55,954 nucleotides of DNA. Source: an uncultured Clostridia bacterium (GTDB taxonomy: Bacteria > Bacillota > Clostridia > Oscillospirales > Oscillospiraceae). The notes under the pieces were generated by a model. The model was not told where the DNA came from, did not search any database, and saw nothing but the letters and a program-made list of their open reading frames with translations. The DNA is taken from positions 1 through 55,954 of the forward strand of contig CAMGRL010000011.1 in the NCBI GenBank assembly GCA_946061515.1. The letters are read 5' to 3'. Of the stretch, positions 8,265 to 17,072 are shown one piece after another; the first letter of the stretch is position 1, and each line of letters begins with the position of its first letter. The position numbers and the translations under genes were made by a program.

Positions 8265-8293
8265 TTGCATTTTACCGGGGCATTCGTTATAAT
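8265..8293 (+). promoter_or_regulatory. Promoter of the YDG surface protein gene
   Basis: TTGCAT (8265-8270), 17 bases and TATAAT (8288-8293) give the surface protein its own promoter and an approximately 105-base leader. I see no terminator between srtB and this promoter. Confidence 0.6.
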
Positions 8294-8405
8294 GCAGTTG
8301 AAGAAAGTTACAATACGGTAAAAAAATATGACAAGCTTCAACTTGTGTCTTCCGTAAGTGACATTAACATATATTTGTATATCTATTACTCTTGAGGTGA
8401 TTACC

Positions 8406-11156
8406 ATGAAAAGAACAGCAAGAATACTCTTCAGCGCCATGCTGGTTCTGATGTTCGTGTTCTCCTTTGCCGGTGCGACGCCTGCGGCACGGGCCGAGTA
8501 CATCGCTACCGGTTCCATTGAGGCCGCCTTCTACCTGCGGCAGGAGAATACAGGCACAGAGCCCGTGAACTATCAGCCTTATGCCGATACGGAAAACCCC
8601 GCCTCCGCTGATTTCGGAAACGACGAAGGCCTTGCGCCTTCTCTGGCCGACCTTCAGAAAAACGGCGTCTCTGTTGCTGTTCCCAAAGACCTTTATGTCG
8701 AGTCTGTCGTGCTCAGTGTTGAAGAGCCCGATGACGACAGCAATGTCCTGAAGCTGAACGAATATGCCGTTTTGCACCTTGATGCGGAAAACGGCGATAC
8801 GCTCACGATTTCCCCGGAAGTTTTTGCTGACGACGAAAACGGCGGCTGCATCCTGAACGATCTGGGTGAAAGTTCTGCATACGTCCTCTCTGTTTATTTC
8901 GCGAAGATTGTTCCCGAAGCAGAGATCGAGGTCATCTGCACCGACGGCGTGCTTAATGGTGAGCTGTTCGCTGATAAAACCCTCACCCCCGGTGAAAGCG
9001 GTTATGCAGTGGAGCCTCTCAGCAAAGAGCTGGAGGAGACCGCCATTAAGAGCTTCTACAAGGAATTTGCCGGCTGGAAGCTGGTCTTTGACAGCGGGAT
9101 CAGTGTGAACGTAAACAGCGGCGACACGGTTTCTCCCCTTCTCAGCTGCAAGCTGGTCGCCCAGTGGAAGGATGTTATCGTCGTCTCTGTAAATGACTTC
9201 AGCCGGGCCTATAACGGCACTCCCCTTGCGGCTGCGGATCATTACTCTGTCAACTACGCCGACGGCCTTCTTGCTGAGGACGAACGCGTTTCCGTTTCCT
9301 TCGACAACGAAAGCATCACCAACGCCGGCAGCATAACCTGCACCCCCAGCGCGGTCGTTATGAAAGGCGAAAAACAGGTCGACGGCTATACCATTTATAG
9401 ATTCCCCGGCACCCTGACCGTGACCCCGGCGGCGCTTGAGATCATCTCTGCCACTGCCTCCAAGCCCTATGACGGCACGCCCCTGACCACCAACAACGAT
9501 GATTATGAGCTCAAGGGCAGCGTCATGGAGGGGGACGTGTTGTCCGTGAATTACACTGCTTCCTGCATTGAGCCCGGCGATGCCGACAACACCTTCACCT
9601 ACACCATTACAAACGGCAATGGCCAGGATGTCAGCAGCAGCTACCAGGTCACCCAGACTTTGGGCAAGCTGAGCGTTACCAAGATCCCCCTGACCGTCAC
9701 CGTTGACGACTGCACGAAGCCCTATGACGGCACCGCTCTCACGGCCAGCAGTGCCAAGATCACCGAAGGTTCTCTGCTTGAAGGACATGAGATTTCCTAT
9801 ACCTTCAGCGGCTCCCAGACTGTCCCCGGCTACAATACTAAAAGCACCGTCACGGCCGTGATCAAGAGCGGCGACAAGGATTTCAGCGGATACTACGACA
9901 TCAAGGTTATCTCCGGCAAGCTCACTGTTACTTCTCTTTCCGGCGACAGCCGCATTCCGCTGACCATCGCCCCCAAGGCGGCAACAGCCGAATATGACGG
10001 CACCGCTCACGGTGCATCCGAGTATGAGATCGTCTCCGGCAAGCTGCCCGAGGGTGTGACCCTCACAGTCACCTACAGCGGCGAGCGCACCGATGCCGGC
10101 GAAGGCGAAACTTCCATCGGTCTCGTCACGTTTATCCAGGATGGCACTGACGTCACCGCTAACTTTAATCTCAGCACCAAGACCGGAAAGATCACCATCT
10201 CTCCGCGCCCCATCACCATCACGGCCGAATCCGCCAAAAAGGAATATGACACCAAGGCCCTGACCCAGAACACCGCCAAGATCACTGAGGGCTCCCTGGC
10301 CAGCGGCCACAAGGTATCCGCCATTGAGATCAACGGCTCTCAGACCGAGGTTGGCACTTCCAAAAACGTCATCAAGGCTGGCTCCGTGAAGATCAGCGAC
10401 GCCAGCGGCAAGGACGTGACCGCCAATTACACCATCACCCTGAAGGAAGGCACTCTGGAAGTCACCGGCAAAGCGATTACCGACATCACCATCACCGTCA
10501 ATGAATCCAAGGTATACGACGGCACTCCCCTGACCCTCACGGCCGACAAAATCAAGGTCACGCCCGCACTCCCCTCCGGCTATACCATCAGCGCCACCTT
10601 CTCTGCCAGCGAAAGAACCGATGCCGGCAAGGATGAAATCACCCTGACCAACATTGCGATCAAGGACGCCTCCGGCAACGATGTTACCGCCAAGTTCAAC
10701 ACCAAGGTGGAAAAGGGCAGCCTGGAAGTCACCAAGCGTCCCCTCACCGTCACCACCGGCGACAAGACCAAGGTGTACGACGGCAAGGCCCTCACTGACA
10801 GAACCGTTCCCACAATTGACGGAAAGCTGGAAAACCACAGTATTGAGCTGAAGTTCACCGGTACGCAGACCAATGTCGGCAGCTCCGACAACAGCGTACA
10901 GATCCTCTCCATCAAGGATTCGGCGACCAAAGCTGAAGTCACCGGAAACTATGAGATCACCTATAAGTTTGGCAAGCTCACCGTTACTTCCGCCACCGGC
11001 ACCAACAGCAATTCCAATACCGTTGGTACCGGCGACAGCAACAACATCTGGATCTGGGTGGTTCTGATGGTCGTGGCCGCCGCAGCAGTTGTGGCCGTTG
11101 TCATCATCGTCATCCGCAAGAAGAACGGCGATGATCCCACAGACTTCAAGCAGTAA
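8406..11156 (+). CDS. YDG/MBG-repeat cell-surface protein, probable sortase substrate
   Basis: The 916-residue secreted protein has a signal peptide (residues 1 to about 31, ending ARA), a unique N-terminal region to about 260, then seven tandem Ig-like units of about 80-95 residues. Each is marked by a Y(D/N)G-type motif (PYDGTPLT, PYDGTALT, EYDGTAHG, EYDTKALT, VYDGTPLT, VYDGKALT and AYNGTPLA), as in YDG/MBG adhesin-type domains. The end is NTVGTGDSNN, a hydrophobic helix and RKK, i.e. a cell-wall sorting layout in which VGTGD takes the place of LPxTG. Such repeats usually form a stalk. GAGGTGA precedes the ATG. The gene lies directly after the class B sortase. Confidence 0.88.
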   Translation: MKRTARILFSAMLVLMFVFSFAGATPAARAEYIATGSIEAAFYLRQENTGTEPVNYQPYADTENPASADFGNDEGLAPSLADLQKNGVSVAVPKDLYVESVVLSVEEPDDDSNVLKLNEYAVLHLDAENGDTLTISPEVFADDENGGCILNDLGESSAYVLSVYFAKIVPEAEIEVICTDGVLNGELFADKTLTPGESGYAVEPLSKELEETAIKSFYKEFAGWKLVFDSGISVNVNSGDTVSPLLSCKLVAQWKDVIVVSVNDFSRAYNGTPLAAADHYSVNYADGLLAEDERVSVSFDNESITNAGSITCTPSAVVMKGEKQVDGYTIYRFPGTLTVTPAALEIISATASKPYDGTPLTTNNDDYELKGSVMEGDVLSVNYTASCIEPGDADNTFTYTITNGNGQDVSSSYQVTQTLGKLSVTKIPLTVTVDDCTKPYDGTALTASSAKITEGSLLEGHEISYTFSGSQTVPGYNTKSTVTAVIKSGDKDFSGYYDIKVISGKLTVTSLSGDSRIPLTIAPKAATAEYDGTAHGASEYEIVSGKLPEGVTLTVTYSGERTDAGEGETSIGLVTFIQDGTDVTANFNLSTKTGKITISPRPITITAESAKKEYDTKALTQNTAKITEGSLASGHKVSAIEINGSQTEVGTSKNVIKAGSVKISDASGKDVTANYTITLKEGTLEVTGKAITDITITVNESKVYDGTPLTLTADKIKVTPALPSGYTISATFSASERTDAGKDEITLTNIAIKDASGNDVTAKFNTKVEKGSLEVTKRPLTVTTGDKTKVYDGKALTDRTVPTIDGKLENHSIELKFTGTQTNVGSSDNSVQILSIKDSATKAEVTGNYEITYKFGKLTVTSATGTNSNSNTVGTGDSNNIWIWVVLMVVAAAAVVAVVIIVIRKKNGDDPTDFKQ

Positions 11157-11195
11157 AGTCAGAACAGGTGATCCTTCTTGAATCACACGATTTAT

Positions 11196-11232
11196 AAAAA
11201 AGACAGTGCAGATTTTCTGCACTGTCTTTTTT
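11196..11232 (+). terminator. Terminator of the surface protein gene, with duplicated arm
   Basis: A perfect 17-bp stem (11196-11212 and 11216-11232) has a TTT loop and ends in six T. The 3' arm is then repeated in tandem (CTGCACTGTCTTTTT, 11233-11247), which could form an alternative hairpin with the same 5' arm. Confidence 0.85.
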
Positions 11233-11252
11233 CTGCACTGTCTTTTTGAGAC

Positions 11253-11450
11253 TGTCAAAATACTATGCTTAAATCGGCAACAACAGAGTCGCGGGGGAGC
11301 GCGAGGGGGTTAAGACCCGCCTCGCGTTACAATAACCCGCCGCAAAAAAGCTTGAAATTTCAAGCTTTTTGGGCGAAGCAGCGTTTTGAAGTATTCAAAA
11401 CGCTCGGCGGTTGAAGCGGTCAAAAAAGTCCTGACAGGACTTTTTTGACA
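11253..11450. repeat. Structured intergenic element, possible MITE
   Basis: About 200 bp bounded by TGTCAAAA (11253-11260) and its inverse TTTTGACA (11443-11450) contain several stacked inverted repeats: CGCGAGG/CCTCGCG near 11300-11326, a perfect 26-bp palindrome at 11345-11370, and GCGTTTTGAA/TTCAAAACGC (11381-11403). No open frame lies inside. The layout fits a non-autonomous transposable element or a compound terminator region; no target duplication is evident. Confidence 0.4.
11420..11448 (-). terminator. Terminator downstream of the PAP2 gene
   Basis: A 14-bp perfect stem (11420-11433 and 11435-11448) around a single base contains A6/T6 tracts in its arms, so it can act for the minus-strand PAP2 gene ending at 11463. 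Confidence 0.65.
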
Positions 11451-11462
11451 AGCTGAATAAGT

Positions 11463-12380
11463 TCAGCCTTTTTCCCGGAAGAGCTTTCTCTCCAGACGGA
11501 AAGCCAGGGGGTAAACGCCCACCAGCAGGAACACCACCAGGCCGTAGCGGACCGAGCGCATCAGCAGATAGCCCATGCTGCCCGCCGGGAACAGATTTCC
11601 GATGAGCAGCTTGATGAGGCTGCTCAGAACAAAATACAGCGCGCCGCCCATCACCGTGCGCAAAAGGGCGAGCCAGAGATTCCCGGTGTTTTCAAAGCGG
11701 GTGAAGCGCTGCTCAAACAGCAGCCCGAACACAAAGCCGATGAGCATCCCGTAGGAATTAAAATAATCGTTGGTGGTGCAGTACAGCAGCCCCACGCTGC
11801 TCACCACGATGAGGATAAAATAGAAAATGTACTTATTGAAGCCGGAGCGCAGCACCGCTTCCACCATCAAAAAGATCAGAAGGCCCGTGGCCAGGCCCAC
11901 GATCACATCGGTAGGCCAGTGGGCCCCCACATAGCAGCGGCTGATGCCGCAGAGAAGGGGCACAAAGACGGCTACCCATCTGAGCCATTTCCGCTCTCTG
12001 AACTCATAGGCCGTTGTGGGATAGAGGGCTGTACAGTTGGCGCTGTGCCCGCTGGGGAAGGAAAAACCGTCCACATCCCGCAGCAGTTCAATGGAGCCGC
12101 TGGCCGCCCAGGGACGGACCCGGGAAAAGATGTTTTTCAGCAGGCCGATGGACACATTGGTCAGCATGATGGCCGCGCCGATCCGCTCCCCCCGCTTCTT
12201 GTCCAGACCCCAATAGACAAAGCCCATGACCGCAATACAGATCATTTCTTCCCCCAGGAAGGAGAAAAAGTTATTCAGGTAGAATAGGATCGTCTGCAAT
12301 ACGGTACCCTCTCCCAGATGCTGGAGCCAAACGATCAGCTGCTCCTCAAAGGGCAAAAACCAGATCACGCCTTGATTCAT
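11463..12380 (-). CDS. PAP2-superfamily membrane phosphatase
   Basis: The 305-residue polytopic protein has the three PAP2 motifs in order: KNIFSRVRP, FPSGHS and SRCYVGAHWPTD, i.e. the acid phosphatase/lipid phosphatase active site with two His and an Arg facing the outer side of the membrane. Several helices precede and follow. Members dephosphorylate undecaprenyl pyrophosphate or phosphatidic/phosphatidylglycerol phosphate; the substrate cannot be told from sequence. Of two ATGs six bases apart I take the second (12380), 7 bases after AAGGAGG. It lies 25 bp downstream of the GntR gene, so the two probably share a transcript. Confidence 0.9.
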   Translation of the reverse strand: MNQGVIWFLPFEEQLIVWLQHLGEGTVLQTILFYLNNFFSFLGEEMICIAVMGFVYWGLDKKRGERIGAAIMLTNVSIGLLKNIFSRVRPWAASGSIELLRDVDGFSFPSGHSANCTALYPTTAYEFRERKWLRWVAVFVPLLCGISRCYVGAHWPTDVIVGLATGLLIFLMVEAVLRSGFNKYIFYFILIVVSSVGLLYCTTNDYFNSYGMLIGFVFGLLFEQRFTRFENTGNLWLALLRTVMGGALYFVLSSLIKLLIGNLFPAGSMGYLLMRSVRYGLVVFLLVGVYPLAFRLERKLFREKG

Positions 12381-12405
12381 CTTCATTCCTCCTTAAAAAT
12401 TCCCC

Positions 12406-13131
12406 TTATTCTTCCAGATGAAGATCGCTTCCCGATTTCAAATGTGTATTCAGATAGTCCGAGGCCTGGCTCAGGATGGAGAGAATACATCTGTCCGCCT
12501 CATAGGCGTCCCGGCGGGCGATGGCCGCCGTCAGCAGTTCAAATTTGGGCAGGCTTTTTGTCAGCTCGCTGCGGTCAGTGTAATGTTCCCGGACCAGATT
12601 GCGTATCATTTTCTCAAAGCTCTGAAACACCATGGCGTAGGCCGCGTTGCCGGATATCTCGGTAATGCACTTGTGATAGAGGTACACCGCCTCGGCCAGC
12701 TGTTCCTCCGGTGCCGCGTAGATGGCTCCGGTGCAGTCCTGGAGCCGGCGGAGACCGTCCCCGTTCAGATTGGCGCAGGCCAGGCGGGCGCACTCCCGCT
12801 CCACCAGGATGCGCAGCTCCATTAAATCCCGGAAAAGGGCCGGGTCAATGTAGGCGGAATTGTAGCTCATAATGGCCGCCAGGGTCTCCGGCGTGGCCTT
12901 GCGCACATACTCGGCCACAAAGGTCCCCTTCCGGGGCACAATGCGCAGAAAGCCCATCCGCTCCAGGTCCAGAATCCCCTGGTTGACCGAGCCGCGGCTG
13001 ATCCCCACCTGCAGCGCCAGCTCCCGTTCCGGCGGCAGCCGGTCCCCCGGTTTCAGTTCCCCGGACAGGATTTTGGCCTGCATCAGGTGGATGAACTCCG
13101 CTTTCAGATTTTTGCCTTCCCTTTCCTGCAT
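12406..13131 (-). CDS. GntR-family regulator, FadR (FCD) subfamily
   Basis: The 241-residue protein has an N-terminal winged helix (residues about 8-75, with GDRLPPERELALQVGISRGS and IVPRKGTFV) and an all-helical FCD ligand domain containing metal-binding-type residues (DLMELR, the YHKCITE helix and a late helix). FadR-type regulators release DNA on binding a small carboxylate. The start at 13131 is taken where the HTH reading begins; the ribosome site (AAAGGCGG) is modest. A perfect palindrome at 13320-13334 in the divergent promoter is its likely target, making it the regulator of the flavoprotein pair transcribed the other way. Confidence 0.88.
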   Translation of the reverse strand: MQEREGKNLKAEFIHLMQAKILSGELKPGDRLPPERELALQVGISRGSVNQGILDLERMGFLRIVPRKGTFVAEYVRKATPETLAAIMSYNSAYIDPALFRDLMELRILVERECARLACANLNGDGLRRLQDCTGAIYAAPEEQLAEAVYLYHKCITEISGNAAYAMVFQSFEKMIRNLVREHYTDRSELTKSLPKFELLTAAIARRDAYEADRCILSILSQASDYLNTHLKSGSDLHLEE

Positions 13132-13162
13132 CCTGTAACCGCCTTTCCTTCGGATCGGCTCC

Positions 13163-13191
13163 ATTCTATCGCACAGAAGCGGCAAAATCAA
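13163..13191 (-). promoter_or_regulatory. Promoter of the GntR gene
   Basis: On the minus strand TTGATT (13186-13191), 17 bases and TAGAAT (13163-13168) lie about 30 bases before the GntR start. Confidence 0.5.
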
Positions 13192-13285
13192 GACTGGTCG
13201 GAACAATCCGGCCACAAATCCCCTTTCTCCGCCACCTTGCACAAAAGAGAGGCAAATATTTCGTCACAGGATTAACAAGGTTTGT

Positions 13286-13314
13286 TTGCAGGGAGGGCGA
13301 AACTGTGATAAAAT
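13286..13314 (+). promoter_or_regulatory. Promoter of the flavoprotein operon
   Basis: TTGCAG (13286-13291), a 17-base spacer and TAAAAT (13309-13314) place the transcription start inside or next to the palindrome at 13320-13334. Confidence 0.6.
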
Positions 13315-13319
13315 AGGCT

Positions 13320-13334
13320 TGTGGTTATACCACA
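13320..13334. promoter_or_regulatory. Candidate FadR-type GntR operator
   Basis: TGTGGT-TAT-ACCACA is a perfect palindrome with 6-base arms. Its TGGT...ACCA core fits the FadR-subfamily consensus (yGTM...KACy). It sits 6 bases after the -10 of the flavoprotein promoter, where a bound repressor would block initiation. Confidence 0.65.
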
Positions 13335-13371
13335 CTGTCGGCAAAATCTACACGAAATGAGGGAAGTGTTT

Positions 13372-14919
13372 ATGCAAAAATACGATGTGATCGTTGTAGG
13401 CGCCGGAAACGGCGGCTTATCCGCCGCCACTGCTCTGGCGAAAGCCGGGAAAAAGGTGTTGGTGCTGGAAAAGCACAATCTTCCTGGTGGCTGTGCCACA
13501 AGTTTTGTGCGCGGCAATTATGAATTTGAGGCCACGCTCCATGAGCTGTGCCAGATGGGCACCGGCGAGGGTGAGGGCAAGCGGGGCGCCGTCCGCCAGC
13601 TGCTGGAGGATGAGTACGGTCTGGACGTGGAGTGGTGCAGCGCCAACGAGAGCTTTGCCTCCATCGCCACCGACCCGGACGGCTTCAACGTGGCCATGCC
13701 CGCCGGGGTGCAGAACTTCATTGACGAGATGGAGCGGCAGGTCCCCGGCAGCCGGGAGTCCATGACCACCGTCATGGAACTGGGCCGGATGCTGGTGGAC
13801 GGCGTAGAGTGGCTCTACCAGCGGCACAACGAGCCGGAGGGCGCCCAGAAAATCGAAATGATGCTGAAATACTACGATCTGATGTGCCTGGTGCCCCAGC
13901 CCTGCGATGAGGTCCTGCGGAAGATCGGCGTGCCCGACAAGGCCAGGCAGATCTTCGAGTCTTACTGGACCTATGTCTCCGCCGACTCCACGGAGATGAG
14001 CTTTGCCCCCTATACCTTTATGACCTATGTGTATCTGACCCAGCTGCCCTGGTTTGCCAAAAACCGCTCCCACGAGATCTCCCTGGCCTTCGATGCCAAG
14101 ATCCGTGAGCTGGGCGGGGATATCTGGTACAACACCCGGGTGGAAAAGATCGATATCCGCGACAAGCAGGTGCACGGTGTGCAGCTATCCAGCAGAGAGT
14201 ACATTCCCTGCTCCTATGTGATCTCCAACCTGATGCCCCATGTGGTGTTTGACCGGATGGTGGACCACAAGGAGGTCCCCGAGTACGACCGCAGGAAGAT
14301 GAACGCCCAGCGCCTGGCCCAGGCGGCCTTTACAGTGTATCTGGGTCTGGACGCCTCCGCCGAGGAGCTGGGGCTGAAAAACTACGACACCTTCATGCGC
14401 TACACGCCGGACAATCACAAGCAATTTTTGGCCTCCGATTCCATTGAAACCCACAAGGACATCACCTGCACGGTGCTGACCAACGCCCTGCCCGACGCCG
14501 CCGGCCAGGGCCGGGCCTTCATCCAGTTCAGCAAGTTCTACACCGGCGACCCCTTTAAGGACGTGACGGAGGCGGACTATTTCAAGATCAAAGACCGCAT
14601 TGCCCGGGAATGTGTGGAGCGCTATGAAGAAGTCACCGGCTGCGATCTGCAAAACCACATTGAGGAGATCGTGGTGGCTTCCCCCGTCACCTGGGCCCGC
14701 TACCTGGGCACCCCCAGAGGCGACGTGTACGGCTACATCCCCGCCGGCTGGGACGGCATGTTCCCCCGCGTCCAGTGCGGGCACAAAGAGGATTACACCA
14801 TAAAGGGCCTGCGCTTTGTGGGCGGCCACGGCACCCAGATGGACGGCTATTCCCAGGCCTATCTGTCCGGCGCCGAGCAGGCCAGATACATGCTTCTTGA
14901 CATGAAGGAGGGCAAGTAA
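13372..14919 (+). CDS. FAD-dependent oxidoreductase, phytoene desaturase (CrtI)-like
   Basis: This 515-residue flavoprotein has an N-terminal dinucleotide fold VGAGNGGLSAATALAKAG with the second-strand Glu (LVLEK), the LPGGCATSF segment typical of CrtI/amine-oxidase-like enzymes, and a C-terminal FAD-binding end (FVGGHGTQMDGYSQA). No carotenoid genes are present, so carotenoid work is unlikely; reduction or oxidation of an unsaturated carboxylate or ring substrate is more in keeping with its FadR-type regulator. The ATG at 13372 follows GAGGGA. The next gene begins 1 base after its stop and encodes a likely electron-transfer partner. Confidence 0.82.
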   Translation: MQKYDVIVVGAGNGGLSAATALAKAGKKVLVLEKHNLPGGCATSFVRGNYEFEATLHELCQMGTGEGEGKRGAVRQLLEDEYGLDVEWCSANESFASIATDPDGFNVAMPAGVQNFIDEMERQVPGSRESMTTVMELGRMLVDGVEWLYQRHNEPEGAQKIEMMLKYYDLMCLVPQPCDEVLRKIGVPDKARQIFESYWTYVSADSTEMSFAPYTFMTYVYLTQLPWFAKNRSHEISLAFDAKIRELGGDIWYNTRVEKIDIRDKQVHGVQLSSREYIPCSYVISNLMPHVVFDRMVDHKEVPEYDRRKMNAQRLAQAAFTVYLGLDASAEELGLKNYDTFMRYTPDNHKQFLASDSIETHKDITCTVLTNALPDAAGQGRAFIQFSKFYTGDPFKDVTEADYFKIKDRIARECVERYEEVTGCDLQNHIEEIVVASPVTWARYLGTPRGDVYGYIPAGWDGMFPRVQCGHKEDYTIKGLRFVGGHGTQMDGYSQAYLSGAEQARYMLLDMKEGK

Positions 14920-14920
14920 G

Positions 14921-16144
14921 ATGGGCAAATACAATTATTCCCGCAAGGGTCTCAAGGGTCTGACCCCCTTCCCCTTTCTGGGCGAGGTCAAAACCCGTGT
15001 AAAAGCGATCCAGGCCGCGCCGGACACCATTCCCCAGTCGGTCTATAACGCCAACATTCTGGCTAAAAGCCTGCACCCGGCGGTGCAGCATGTGAAGATC
15101 GCCAAAGTGGAAGATCACGGCGGGGCCAAGAGCTTCACCCTGGTTCCCGACAAGGCCAGAGGGACGGAGAAAATGGCCTATTTCCGGGCCAGCCAGTATG
15201 TGTCCGTTTCCCTGAACATCAACGGTGCGCCCGTCAACAAGCCCTACACCATTCGCTCCAATCCCAAGGACGCCCTGGGCAGCGGGGATACCAGCTACAC
15301 CCTGACCATCAAGCTGACCGATCCCGCCTATGCCTCCGCCCACATTCTCAGCACCTGGAAAGAGGGCGATCAGGTGGACATCAGCGGCCCGCTGGGGGAC
15401 TTCTATTATCAGGATCTGCGGGACGCAAAGCAGGTCGTGGCCATCGCCGGCGGCTCGGGCATCACGCCCTTTTACTCCATGGCCGCCGCCATTGCCGACG
15501 GGATCGAGGATTTTGACCTGACCATTCTGTACGGCAGCCGCACTGCCGGCGGTATCCTGCTCAAAGACGAGATCGAGGCTGTGGCCGCCCGGTCAAAGGG
15601 CAGGGTCAAGGTGATACACGTCCTGTCCCACGAGGAGAAGGAGGGCTTTGAGCACGGCTTTATCACGGCGGAGCTGATCCGAAAGTACGCGCCCCAGGGC
15701 GATTACTCTGTGTTCATGTGCGGCCCCAAGGCCATGTATACCTTTGAAGAGGGCGAGATGAAAAAGCTGGGCCTGCCCAAGCGCCGCTACCGCATGGAGA
15801 TGTCCGGCGACTATCTGGGCGCCGCCCAGAACGCCGACTTCCCCGGCAGCAAGAAGGGCAAGGAATATAGGCTCACCGTGGATATCCGGGGCGAGAAACA
15901 GACGATCCCCTGCAAGGCGGAGGAGTCCCTGCTCTGGGCCATGGAGCAGGCCGGGATCAAGGCTCCCTCCCACTGCCGCAGCGGCGAGTGCGGCTGGTGC
16001 CACTCCAGACTGGTCAGCGGCGATGTGTACATTCCCGAGGACGCCGACGGCCGCCGGATGGCGGATAAGAAGTTCGGTTGGATCCACCCCTGCTGCTCCT
16101 TCCCCCTCAGCGACATTGAGCTGGCCATCTATCCCACGGAGTAA
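14921..16144 (+). CDS. FAD/NAD(P)H-binding 2Fe-2S oxidoreductase
   Basis: The 407-residue protein has an FNR-type flavin domain (KPYTIRSNP, the RxYS-like FAD motif), an NAD(P) domain (IAGGSGITPFYSMA, ending FMCGPKAMY), and a C-terminal plant-type 2Fe-2S ferredoxin with CRSGECGWC plus a distal Cys (HPCCSFP). Such proteins move electrons from NAD(P)H through FAD to the iron-sulfur centre and on to a partner, here most likely the CrtI-like flavoprotein encoded just upstream. The ribosome site AAGGAGG lies inside the upstream gene, so the two are coupled. The extra 90-residue N-terminal extension is of unknown role. Confidence 0.88.
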   Translation: MGKYNYSRKGLKGLTPFPFLGEVKTRVKAIQAAPDTIPQSVYNANILAKSLHPAVQHVKIAKVEDHGGAKSFTLVPDKARGTEKMAYFRASQYVSVSLNINGAPVNKPYTIRSNPKDALGSGDTSYTLTIKLTDPAYASAHILSTWKEGDQVDISGPLGDFYYQDLRDAKQVVAIAGGSGITPFYSMAAAIADGIEDFDLTILYGSRTAGGILLKDEIEAVAARSKGRVKVIHVLSHEEKEGFEHGFITAELIRKYAPQGDYSVFMCGPKAMYTFEEGEMKKLGLPKRRYRMEMSGDYLGAAQNADFPGSKKGKEYRLTVDIRGEKQTIPCKAEESLLWAMEQAGIKAPSHCRSGECGWCHSRLVSGDVYIPEDADGRRMADKKFGWIHPCCSFPLSDIELAIYPTE

Positions 16145-16209
16145 TACCCTTCCGCAAACGAAACGGTTTTTCACTGCAGCACACAAAAAACAATGAAACA
16201 ACGAAAGCC

Positions 16210-16244
16210 AAGCCGCCGCAGGCGATTTACGCCTGCGGCGGCTT
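16210..16244. terminator. Hairpin between convergent operons
   Basis: A perfect 15-bp GC-rich stem (16210-16224 and 16230-16244) with an ATTTA loop lies between the flavoprotein pair and the response regulator. The T-run is poor on the plus side (TTGTTC). Confidence 0.65.
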
Positions 16245-16258
16245 GTTCGGCTCTCGTT

Positions 16259-17014
16259 TTAGCTCTCGTTCTTCTGCACGCGGAGGGAATTGCGGTATTC
16301 ATTGGCACTGACGCCCTCTGATTTCTTGAAGATGCGCGCGAAATGGGCCGTGTCCGCGTAGCCCACCCGCTCGCTGATCTCGCCGATTTTCAGACTGGGG
16401 TCGGCCAGAAGCTCCTTAGCCGCACGGATGCGCAGGGAATTGAGAATGTCATAAAAGCTCTTTTCCCCGTGACGGTTGAGCAGCTTCGACAGGTGCCACT
16501 GAGAAACATAGCAGACATCCGCAACGTTTTGCAGCGTCAGCTTTTCACTGTAGTGCTGCTCCATATAGGCGATGGCCTGGTTGACAATGAAGCTGCCTGC
16601 GTGGCGGCTCTCCTCCTGTTCTTCCGGCGCTTCCGGCAGCTTGTCCAGCCGGTGCACCATTTCGGTGAGAGCCTCGTCGATCTCATCCATACGGGAGGGC
16701 TTCAGCAGGAAGCGGGTAACGCCCAGGCGGATAGCCTCCTGGGCATAGCTGAAATCCCGGTACCCGGTGAGCACAGCCACCTGCATGTCGGGAAACTCGC
16801 TGCGAAGGCCCGCCAGCATGGTCAGTCCGTCCTGGTCCGGCATACGGATGTCGGTAAAAAGGATATGGGGCCGAAACTGGCGGATCGCTGCCGCGCCTGA
16901 GGCGGCGTCGTCTGCGACTGCCACCACCTGGCAGTTATACTCCGCCCATTTCACCACCCGGCGAAGTCCTTCCACGATGATTTTTTCATCGTCGATCAGT
17001 ACGACCCGATACAT
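16259..17014 (-). CDS. AraC-type response regulator (YesN family)
   Basis: The 251-residue regulator has a receiver domain (DD at residues 8-9, phospho-acceptor Asp in FTDIRMPDQDG near 56, Lys in LLKPS near 106), a short linker, and a C-terminal AraC double helix-turn-helix (QNVADVCYVSQWHLSKLL and KIGEISERVGYADTAHFARIFKK). It ends the importer cluster and pairs with the YesM-type histidine kinase encoded at 20589-22271, from which it is separated by the three importer genes. It probably activates the importer and GH94 genes when sugar is sensed. GGGGAGG precedes the ATG by 6 bases. Confidence 0.92.
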   Translation of the reverse strand: MYRVVLIDDEKIIVEGLRRVVKWAEYNCQVVAVADDAASGAAAIRQFRPHILFTDIRMPDQDGLTMLAGLRSEFPDMQVAVLTGYRDFSYAQEAIRLGVTRFLLKPSRMDEIDEALTEMVHRLDKLPEAPEEQEESRHAGSFIVNQAIAYMEQHYSEKLTLQNVADVCYVSQWHLSKLLNRHGEKSFYDILNSLRIRAAKELLADPSLKIGEISERVGYADTAHFARIFKKSEGVSANEYRNSLRVQKNES

Positions 17015-17072
17015 GTTCTGCCTCCCCCTTTCTCCTGTATGCCTGTATCATACACCATTTTTCCCGGGGAAA

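Noticed and set aside
8364-11258. A very long open frame (over 900 codons) on the strand opposite the YDG surface protein.
   Set aside because: It is a mirror of the codon bias of the real gene: no ribosome site, no signal peptide, odd composition (Gly/Ala/Asp/Val) and no recognisable domain. The plus-strand frame has signal, repeats and anchor.
13372-14919. Carotenoid (phytoene) desaturase.
   Set aside because: There are no carotenoid synthesis genes, the partner is an NAD(P)H flavin/2Fe-2S protein, and the regulator is a FadR type. CrtI-like fold only.
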